Of a stretch of DNA of 7,373 nucleotides, positions 1 to 4,986 are shown one piece after another (position 1 is the first letter of the stretch; every line of letters starts with the position of its first letter). The DNA comes from Syntrophomonadaceae bacterium (lineage in GTDB: Bacteria; Bacillota; Syntrophomonadia; Syntrophomonadales; Syntrophomonadaceae): contig JAAZOA010000291.1 of assembly GCA_012798055.1 (NCBI GenBank), forward strand, positions 1 through 7,373, written 5' to 3'. The position numbers were made by a program, and so were the translations under genes. The notes beneath the pieces were generated by a model. The model saw nothing but the letters and a program-made list of their open reading frames with translations, made no database searches and was not told where the DNA came from.

Positions 1-23
1 AAATTATACAGTTTCAAAAAGCC

Positions 24-986
24 CTACTCTATCGCCTGAAACAGCTCATAGGCATTGATTATTTTCTGAACCAGGGGGTGTCTTACAACATCTTCTTTCC
101 CCAGGTATTCGAAAGAGATGCCTTTGATGTTACCCAATATCTTCTGGATCTCTATCAAACCTGAATACTCATCCCGGGGCAAATCTACCTGGGTCACGTC
201 ACCGGTTATCACGGTCTGGGACCCAAAACCCAAACGGGTCAAAAACATCTTCATCTGCTGCGGAGTAGTATTCTGGGCTTCATCGAGAATGATAAAGGCG
301 CTGTTCAGGGTTCTCCCCCGCATATAGGCCAGGGGGGCAATCTCAATAATATTTTTCTCCAAATAGCGCTGGGTTACATCGACTCCCAGAATATCGAACA
401 AACCGTCATAAAGTGGACGCAGATAGGGATTCACTTTCTCGATGAAGTCGCCTGGCAAAAATCCCAGTTTTTCACCTGCTTCCACTGCTGGCCTGACCAG
501 AATTATCCTTTCCACTTCTTTATTGCGTAAAGCCCTTACTGCCATAGCCACGGCAAGGTATGTCTTACCGGTTCCAGCTGGCCCGATGCCAAACACCACA
601 TCGTCTCGCAGGATAGCTTGTACATACCTTTTCTGGCCTATGGTCCTGGCTTTTATGGCTTTGCCCCGGGAAGTGGTGACCAGGGTTCCCGAGACTATGT
701 CTTTGTAACCTGGCCGGTCGCCTTTTTTCAGCAGCTTGTCCAGGTAACCGATGTCGTTCAGATTCAACTGGCCTTCGCTTTCGACTACATCCATCAGGTC
801 GGCGATTAGTTGCATTGTGTGGTCCACCTGCTCGGCTGGGCCTGATACATAGATATCAGCTCCCCGGGCTGATAGCTCAGCATCACTGATTTCTTGCAGA
901 TAATGAAAGTTCTCATCCCCACTGCCAAAGAAAATTGCCGCCTGTTGGTTGTCTTTAATGGTATACTTGCTCTCTTTAAAGGCCAA
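24..986 (-). CDS. phoH: PhoH-family ATPase (PhoH-like protein)
   Basis: Cytosolic P-loop ATPase of the PhoH/YbeZ family, related to the helicase core of superfamily I; neighbours in many genomes (ybeY, era) suggest a role in RNA or ribosome metabolism, but the biochemistry is not settled. The 320 residues match the family length. The N-terminal ~70 residues resemble the KH-like region (FFGSGDENFHYLQEI, then RGADIYVSG). The PhoH domain has Walker A GPAGTGKT at 135-142, the conserved RPAVEAGEKLGFLPGD at 165-180, Walker B FIILDEAQNT at 231-240, and GDVTQVDLP at 262-270. The start is TTG at 986: AAGGAGG lies about 11 nt upstream, and no ATG in this frame gives a better N-terminus. It has its own promoter behind a terminator. 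The next gene downstream lies outside the window. Confidence 0.95.
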   Translation of the reverse strand: MAFKESKYTIKDNQQAAIFFGSGDENFHYLQEISDAELSARGADIYVSGPAEQVDHTMQLIADLMDVVESEGQLNLNDIGYLDKLLKKGDRPGYKDIVSGTLVTTSRGKAIKARTIGQKRYVQAILRDDVVFGIGPAGTGKTYLAVAMAVRALRNKEVERIILVRPAVEAGEKLGFLPGDFIEKVNPYLRPLYDGLFDILGVDVTQRYLEKNIIEIAPLAYMRGRTLNSAFIILDEAQNTTPQQMKMFLTRLGFGSQTVITGDVTQVDLPRDEYSGLIEIQKILGNIKGISFEYLGKEDVVRHPLVQKIINAYELFQAIE

Positions 987-1028
987 AAATCCTTAAACCT
1001 CCTTGTCTGGAACCATATTTGCTGATTC

Positions 1029-1054
1029 ATTATAGCATAATCAGTGCTTTTCAA
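1029..1054 (-). promoter_or_regulatory. Extended -10 promoter for phoH
   Basis: On the minus strand a perfect TATAAT (1034-1029) is preceded by TGC, giving the extended -10 TGnTATAAT. A TTGAAA (1054-1049) lies upstream at a 14-nt spacing, too short for a standard -35, so activity probably rests on the extended -10. Transcription would start near 1022, about 36 nt before the TTG start. Confidence 0.65.
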
Positions 1055-1070
1055 GCTAATACGGAGCCTT

Positions 1071-1113
1071 CAGCCGGTATTACCAGACTATAAAATGACC
1101 CTGGTTTACGCTG
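1071..1113. repeat. Imperfect inverted repeat upstream of the phoH promoter
   Basis: On the plus strand CAGC, GTA and ACCAG (1071-1086) pair in order with CTGGT, TAC and GCTG (1101-1113) around a 14-nt AT-rich centre, 12 base pairs in all with small internal mismatches. It sits between the microprotein terminator and the phoH promoter, a stretch with no gene. It could be a protein-binding site or an RNA hairpin; chance cannot be excluded. Confidence 0.35.
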
Positions 1114-1158
1114 GACAAATTCACGGCTTAAGCAGGGACTATTCTATAGATACCAATG

Positions 1159-1183
1159 GAAAAGACGTGTCTTGGACACGTCT
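1159..1183 (-). terminator. Rho-independent terminator after the membrane microprotein
   Basis: On the minus strand AGACGTGTC and GACACGTCT form a perfect 9-bp stem with a CAA loop, and the 3' arm runs into TTTTC. It lies 23 nt after the microprotein stop codon and upstream of the phoH promoter, so it separates the rpsU region from phoH. Confidence 0.8.
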
Positions 1184-1205
1184 CGGGTATCGGAATATTT
1201 TTCTG

Positions 1206-1322
1206 TCACCATATCGACATGGCTACAATACTAACCAGGAAGGTTACCAGAACCACCGCTATCACTGCAACCACAATCCTTCTCTGCTTCTTACTCTGCA
1301 TGCCCTTGTTCATGAAAGTCAA
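1206..1322 (-). CDS. Small single-pass membrane protein, 38 aa, function unknown
   Basis: A short frame with TTG start at 1322 and TGA stop. Its ribosome site GGGGGTGA closely matches the anti-Shine-Dalgarno complement and is well spaced (about 4-7 nt), which is the main reason to call it real and to prefer TTG over the in-frame ATG at 1313. The protein has a basic N-terminal head (MNKGMQSKKQRR) and then one hydrophobic segment of about 22 residues to the C-terminus (IVVAVIAVVLVTFLV and SIVAMSIW), so it probably sits N-in, C-out. A clear terminator follows 23 nt after the stop. It could be cotranscribed with rpsU by read-through of the hairpin. Size and layout recall Prli42/DUF4044 membrane miniproteins, which anchor the stressosome in some Firmicutes, but that is resemblance only. 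I do not recognise the family. Confidence 0.6.
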   Translation of the reverse strand: MTFMNKGMQSKKQRRIVVAVIAVVLVTFLVSIVAMSIW

Positions 1323-1352
1323 GCGTTCACCCCCATTAGAGGTCCAAGTTAT

Positions 1353-1390
1353 CAAAGAGCCTGGCATTTGCACCTGCCAGGCTCTCTTTG
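1353..1390 (-). terminator. Hairpin after rpsU: partial terminator or processing/stability element
   Basis: AGAGCCTGGCA and TGCCAGGCTCT form an 11-bp perfect stem around an 8-nt loop, and the arms extend further with a 2-nt bulge to pair CAAAG with CTTTG. Read on the minus strand (the direction of rpsU) only CTTTGATAACTT follows, a poor U tract, so termination may be incomplete. Read on the plus strand it is followed by TTTGGTTTTT. No plus-strand gene is evident, so I assign it to rpsU as an attenuating or transcript-stabilising structure that could still let some polymerase reach the next small gene. Confidence 0.55.
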
Positions 1391-1398
1391 GTTTTTCC

Positions 1399-1575
1399 CT
1401 AGAATTTTTTCTTTTTCCGGGCAGCTTCAGATTTCTTTTTCTTTCTGATACTGGGTTTTTCGTAGTGGTCGTGCTTTCTAATATCCTGCATAACCCCCGA
1501 TTTCTGACAAGTACGCTTGAACCTCTTCAGGGCACTGTCCAGGGATTCATTTTTGCCAACCTTTACTTCGCTCAT
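1399..1575 (-). CDS. rpsU: 30S ribosomal protein S21
   Basis: Small basic protein of the 30S subunit that lies near the 3' end of 16S rRNA and helps translation initiation. The frame encodes 58 residues beginning MSEVKVGKNESLDSALKRF, followed by KRTCQKSGVMQDIRKHDHYEKPS and a lysine/arginine tail ending KKKKF; this is the classic bS21 pattern of Firmicutes and the length is normal. The ATG at 1575 follows a strong site, GAGGGGAGGG, about 5 nt upstream. It has its own promoter just behind the HIT gene. A strong hairpin lies 9 nt past its stop codon. In many relatives yqeY follows rpsU; here only a membrane microprotein does. Confidence 0.97.
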   Translation of the reverse strand: MSEVKVGKNESLDSALKRFKRTCQKSGVMQDIRKHDHYEKPSIRKKKKSEAARKKKKF

Positions 1576-1619
1576 TATATCCCTCCCCTCACCTGACCGG
1601 GTTCGATAAACACCACTAT

Positions 1620-1648
1620 ATTTTACAATCTTGGGTAGTTTCAGTCAA
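1620..1648 (-). promoter_or_regulatory. Strong sigma-A-type promoter for rpsU
   Basis: On the minus strand TTGACT (1648-1643), a spacer of exactly 17 nt, then TAAAAT (1625-1620): five of six bases match consensus in each element. The -35 box begins 2 nt after the HIT stop codon. Transcription would start near 1613, giving a leader of about 38 nt before rpsU. Confidence 0.8.
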
Positions 1649-1650
1649 GA

Positions 1651-2001
1651 TTATTCGGGGGGCCAACCCAGTTGCTTTCCGCCAATTAAATGATAATGCA
1701 GGTGATAAATACTCTGCCCTCCCCATGGACCACAATTATTGACCAGGCGATAGCCGTTTTGGGCGATGTTTTCCTGCTTGGCCATGCGAGCCGCCAGCAA
1801 CTGAATTTGACCTAATATATCCACATCCTGATCACTGGTTTCATTCAGGGAAGCGAGGTGTATCCTTGGTATTATCAGCAAGTGGACGGGAGCGGCCGGA
1901 TTTATGTCCCTTATAACCACGAATTTTGCATCTTCATATACAATCGCAGCCGGGATTTCTTTACTGGCTATTTTGCAGAACAGACAATCGGGTACAGCCA
2001 C
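1651..2001 (-). CDS. HIT-family (histidine triad) nucleotide-binding hydrolase, Hint/HinT branch
   Basis: Histidine triad proteins of the Hint branch hydrolyse nucleoside phosphoramidates and aminoacyl-adenylates; the physiological substrate in Firmicutes is not settled. The 116 residues are a normal Hint length. CLFCKI at 6-11 gives the two cysteines of the zinc site present in many bacterial members, with H48 in IPRIHLASL as a likely further ligand. The triad HLHYHLI sits at 100-106, with H102 the expected nucleophile by family alignment, and the protein ends in the typical GGKQLGWPP. I chose GTG at 2001 because AAGGAGGTGA lies 5 nt upstream and the protein then begins at the usual place. 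The frame is open upstream to an ATG at 2184, but that 61-codon stretch looks unlike protein and holds a promoter. This gene often sits between mtaB and rpsU in Clostridia. Confidence 0.95.
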   Translation of the reverse strand: MAVPDCLFCKIASKEIPAAIVYEDAKFVVIRDINPAAPVHLLIIPRIHLASLNETSDQDVDILGQIQLLAARMAKQENIAQNGYRLVNNCGPWGGQSIYHLHYHLIGGKQLGWPPE

Positions 2002-2095
2002 AGCTTTCACCTCCTTATTATGGCGAATATTGCATCCCATCACGTCTGGTCGATCAGCATATCTTTGGCTCCAGACACCGGGCCATGTTTTTATA

Positions 2096-2123
2096 ATTTT
2101 ATCAAATATCGCCCTTTTTACAA
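2096..2123 (-). promoter_or_regulatory. Extended -10 promoter for the HIT gene
   Basis: On the minus strand TTGTAA (2123-2118), a 16-nt spacer, then TAAAAT (2101-2096) preceded by TGA, which makes an extended -10 (TGnTAAAAT). A start near 2089 would leave a leader of about 88 nt before the GTG at 2001. It lies in the 224-nt gap between the ydbC-like gene and the HIT gene. I see no terminator for the ydbC-like gene in this gap, so read-through from upstream is also possible. Confidence 0.55.
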
Positions 2124-2225
2124 AGAGGATTTGTTTTGTCACCTTGACCGCAACCCAGATTATGCCAGGCTGTATATATTTCATTGTCTGTCCTGGTGAG
2201 CCAACTAGCCTATTTCAGCCTTTGA

Positions 2226-2456
2226 TCATTCGCTTTCCAGGTCTAACTGGTTCAGAATTTCTTTCAATTTCTGCCATTCCTCCCGGTTCAGAGTTATCCC
2301 CTTGCCCATTTTAGCATGTTCCGGGCCCCAATCGCGTATATCCAGTTTGGGGCTGCGCTCATTCCAACTAACCATGTTGACTTCCTTCTGCCAGCCTTTG
2401 GTACCCTCGGATAAGATCCCCAGGGCAGCGGTGATTTCGAACTTAAACTCGCTCAC
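2226..2456 (-). CDS. YdbC-family PC4-like single-stranded nucleic acid binding protein
   Basis: A 76-residue protein of the PC4/YdbC family, small homodimeric proteins known from Lactococcus YdbC to bind single-stranded nucleic acid; the cellular role in bacteria is not well defined. Family signatures seen: FKFEITAALGILSE at the N-terminus, GWQKEVNMVSWN at 21-32, DIRDWGPEHAKMGKGITL at 39-56, and a C-terminal helix EEWQKLKEILNQL. These match the four-strand sheet plus helix of the PC4 fold, and the length is typical. The start is GTG at 2456 with GAGGGGAG about 9 nt upstream. It has its own promoter and lies downstream of the mtaB terminator, so it is probably expressed apart from the chaperone operon. 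The family call is strong from recalled motifs; its function here is inference. Confidence 0.9.
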   Translation of the reverse strand: MSEFKFEITAALGILSEGTKGWQKEVNMVSWNERSPKLDIRDWGPEHAKMGKGITLNREEWQKLKEILNQLDLESE

Positions 2457-2549
2457 GCTATATTACTCCCCTCTCCCATCGCTATCCAGCATCACGCCAG
2501 GTATTCCCGCTCCTCCTCCCGCAGCTAATTCGTGATTGCCATTTATAGA

Positions 2550-2578
2550 ATTTTATTCCATTTATGCGAATTTGTCAC
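2550..2578 (-). promoter_or_regulatory. Sigma-A-type promoter for the ydbC-like gene
   Basis: On the minus strand GTGACA (2578-2573) is separated by exactly 17 nt from TAAAAT (2555-2550), close to the consensus TTGACA-17-TATAAT. Transcription would start near 2543, giving a leader of about 87 nt. Its position between the mtaB terminator and the next gene supports it. Confidence 0.7.
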
Positions 2579-2610
2579 CATATTTTTACATCTATGGGGG
2601 TCTAATTACA

Positions 2611-2640
2611 GAAAATAGATCCCCTTTTCCAGGGATCTAT
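2611..2640 (-). terminator. Rho-independent terminator after mtaB
   Basis: Read on the minus strand, ATAGATCCC pairs with GGGATCTAT across a short A-rich loop (TGGAAAAG), and the 3' arm runs straight into TTTTC. It begins 34 nt past the mtaB stop codon and lies upstream of the next promoter, so it plausibly marks the end of the dnaK-dnaJ-prmA-mtaB transcript. Confidence 0.85.
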
Positions 2641-2673
2641 CTGCCTGCTGCCAATATCCGTGGTGCAATGATC

Positions 2674-4008
2674 CTAATTTGTTTGGCCCGCCAGGTTGGA
2701 AAGAGTACCCAGCACATACCCATCTTCGGCTGCTGTCACCCAGACCTTGACCAGCTTTCCAACCGGGTCGATTTTAGATGCCGTCCGGACCTCAACATAA
2801 GTATCACTGAGCCCCGCGAAGCAGTTATCATGCAGCCGCCGCTCCACCAGCACATTCATCTCCCTGCCTACCAGACCGCGCAAATAGTCGCGCTTTTTCT
2901 GCTGGCTGAGCTGCAACAGCCTCTGGCTGCGCTCCTGTTTGACCTTGGCCTCCACCTGCGGCTGGAGTGTGGCTGCAACGGTACCATCCCGCGGTGAATA
3001 CTTGAAAACATGCAGCTCCAGCATCGGCAAGCCAACCATCAGGTCATAGGTGTCCCGGAAATCAGCTTCGGTCTCAGTGGGATAGCCCACCATCACATCC
3101 GCAGTGAAGACTGCTCCAGGAATAAGCTGGGCGATGCGAGACACCAATTGCCGGTATTGCTCACGCGTGTAACCCCGACGCATAGAGGCCAGGATGCGGT
3201 CACTTGCGCTCTGCAGAGGGATGTGGAAATGCCTGCAAATCCGGCTTTCAGCAGCTATGAGCTGCAGGAGTTCTTCATGCCATTCGCCGGGTTCTATCGA
3301 ACTAAGGCGAATCCTAAATGCTCCGGAACTGCTGGCCAGCAAATTATCCAACAGCCTGGTAAGATCCCAGCCCGGCAGGTCCGCACCGTACATTCCGGTG
3401 TGGATCCCCGTCAAAACTATCTCTTGATACCCCAGATTCAGCATGTGTCTGAATTCTGCCAGAACATCGCCCGGGCTTTTGCTCTGCAGATGGCCCCGGG
3501 CGAAAGGCACTATACAATATGAACAGAAGCTTTGGCAGCCATCCTGGATTTTGATAAATCCCCGGGTGCGCTCATGGGGTGCGGTAAACAATACTGGTAT
3601 CATTTTTCCTGGATGAGTAGATTGCAGTTGGCAATTTGGCTGGCCGGCTGGTCGGTTTGCCAAACGATTCTCTACCAGTTCCACAATTCTGTCTTTATCC
3701 TGATTTCCCACAATCAGCCCCAACCCTTCGATATCGGCCAACTGCTCGCGGCCCAGCTCGGCCACACATCCAGTCGCAACGACCATGGCCCCGGGATTGC
3801 TGCGAACCGCCCTGCGTACCATGGCCCGGGACTTCCTGTCGCTGATATGGGTCACGGTGCAGGTATTTACTATATAAATATCAGCAGGGTCACCAAAGTC
3901 TACGACCCGGTAACCCTGGAGGTGAAATTTTTCTCTCATCTGCTCGGTTTCCACCTGGTTTACTTTGCAGCCCAGGGTGTGGAACGCGATGGTCATGGCT
4001 TTTTCCAT
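2674..4008 (-). CDS. mtaB: tRNA (N6-threonylcarbamoyladenosine(37)-C2)-methylthiotransferase MtaB
   Basis: Radical SAM enzyme with two [4Fe-4S] clusters that adds a methylthio group to t6A at position 37 of ANN-decoding tRNAs, giving ms2t6A and stabilising decoding. The 444 residues show the three domains of the family. The N-terminal MTTase domain has cluster cysteines C14 (TLGCKVN), C50 (NTCTVT) and C81 (TGCVAE). The radical SAM core has C158, C162 and C165 in GCQSFCSYCIVPFARG. A C-terminal TRAM RNA-binding domain spans about 378-440. TLGCKVN and LGYQEIVLTGIHTG favour MtaB over its relatives MiaB and RimO. The ATG at 4008 has GGGGAG about 9 nt upstream; a second ATG four codons in (MTIAFHTLGC) is possible but has a poorer site. 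It lies 39 nt after prmA and ends 34 nt before a terminator, so it is the last gene of the operon. Confidence 0.96.
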   Translation of the reverse strand: MEKAMTIAFHTLGCKVNQVETEQMREKFHLQGYRVVDFGDPADIYIVNTCTVTHISDRKSRAMVRRAVRSNPGAMVVATGCVAELGREQLADIEGLGLIVGNQDKDRIVELVENRLANRPAGQPNCQLQSTHPGKMIPVLFTAPHERTRGFIKIQDGCQSFCSYCIVPFARGHLQSKSPGDVLAEFRHMLNLGYQEIVLTGIHTGMYGADLPGWDLTRLLDNLLASSSGAFRIRLSSIEPGEWHEELLQLIAAESRICRHFHIPLQSASDRILASMRRGYTREQYRQLVSRIAQLIPGAVFTADVMVGYPTETEADFRDTYDLMVGLPMLELHVFKYSPRDGTVAATLQPQVEAKVKQERSQRLLQLSQQKKRDYLRGLVGREMNVLVERRLHDNCFAGLSDTYVEVRTASKIDPVGKLVKVWVTAAEDGYVLGTLSNLAGQTN

Positions 4009-4047
4009 GCCTTTACTCTCCCCAAATAGCCGCTGAGTAGGATAAGA

Positions 4048-4971
4048 CTAAAGTCTGCGGGCAGCTACTCCTATCCAGTCCACATCTTGCATGACCTCAG
4101 CGATGACAAAACCGTTTTTTTCAAGGGCCTGTTTTACCCCCGGCCACCGGCTGTCGACTATTCCGGAACCGAAGAGATACCCACCCGGGACCAAGACCCG
4201 AGCTGCTTCCGGGATGAGCTCAACAACCACCTCGGCCGTTATATTGGCTAGGATCATATCGGCCTCCCGCCCCTGCATGGCTTCGATTATGTCACCGGCT
4301 TCAACCTGGATGGACTCTTCTAAACCGTTTAACTGAACATTCTCCCTGGCGATCCGGGCAGCAAGATCATCGATATCCATGGCAAAAACCGAAGCCGCTC
4401 CCAATTTGGCTGCGCCGATGGACAATATGCCCGATCCGCAGCCAGCATCGATCACGGTTTCTCCTCCTCGCACATATTGGTCTATGAAGCGCAGGCAAAA
4501 ACGGGTGGAAGCATGGATTCCGGTACCAAAGGCCATGCCCGGATCGATATTTATCACCACTTCGCCGGGCTGTGCCTGGTATTCTTCCCACGATGGCTTC
4601 ACAACCAAACGTTCACCTACTTTGAAGGCATGATAATACTTTTTCCAGTTTTCCTCCCAATCTTCATTGCGCACCTCGTCAATAAAGAGTCGGCACTCGG
4701 TCTGGAAATTTTTCTCGATCCGAGCTATATAAGCCTGGATTTCGGCTAGGATATCCTTATCAGCCGGGAAATATGCCTTGACAACCACAAATTCATGCTG
4801 CAAGAAGTCCGGCGAAACCGTTTCCGGATTCCAGCCCTCCTGATTAATATATTTTCGTGCCGCCTGGGGATCCTCGATAACCACCCCTCCGGAACCCATA
4901 TTTTGAAATATGCCAGCCAGAGCTTCCACACATACTCCCTCGGTGAGCACACTGATCTCTTTCCAATCCAC
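4048..4971 (-). CDS. prmA: Ribosomal protein L11 methyltransferase PrmA
   Basis: S-adenosylmethionine-dependent enzyme that trimethylates amino groups of ribosomal protein L11. The 307-residue length matches the Gram-positive family. An N-terminal substrate-recognition domain of about 100 residues precedes a Rossmann methyltransferase domain. The domain shows DPGMAFGTGIHAST at 143-156, the SAM-binding motif I VIDAGCGSGILSI at 173-185, an acidic residue after strand 2 (MDIDD, about 198-202), and LANIT at 241-245, a family hallmark. The start is GTG at 4971, preceded by AAAGGAG about 10 nt upstream; MDWKEISV is a normal PrmA N-terminus. The gene starts 15 nt after dnaJ ends, so it belongs to the dnaK operon. 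In many Firmicutes rsmE follows directly; here the next gene is mtaB. Confidence 0.97.
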   Translation of the reverse strand: MDWKEISVLTEGVCVEALAGIFQNMGSGGVVIEDPQAARKYINQEGWNPETVSPDFLQHEFVVVKAYFPADKDILAEIQAYIARIEKNFQTECRLFIDEVRNEDWEENWKKYYHAFKVGERLVVKPSWEEYQAQPGEVVINIDPGMAFGTGIHASTRFCLRFIDQYVRGGETVIDAGCGSGILSIGAAKLGAASVFAMDIDDLAARIARENVQLNGLEESIQVEAGDIIEAMQGREADMILANITAEVVVELIPEAARVLVPGGYLFGSGIVDSRWPGVKQALEKNGFVIAEVMQDVDWIGVAARRL

Positions 4972-4986
4972 AATGACTACGCTCCT

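Noticed and set aside
3..8. TATAAT-like hexamer on the minus strand after phoH
   Set aside because: No -35 box at a suitable distance and no TGn extension; the downstream gene is outside the window, so it cannot be judged.
806..1054. Minus-strand 82-codon frame overlapping the start of phoH
   Set aside because: It runs out of frame across the phoH promoter and its first 180 nt, with no ribosome site; phoH explains the region.
1156..1596. Plus-strand open frame of 146 codons covering the rpsU region
   Set aside because: It is antisense to rpsU and the microprotein, has no convincing ribosome site, and its hydrophobic look is the reverse complement of lysine-rich S21 codons.
2002..2225. Possible riboswitch, T-box or leader RNA before the HIT gene
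   Set aside because: No T-box motif or recognisable aptamer core; only a weak GTCTGG/CCAGAC pair with a 21-nt loop.
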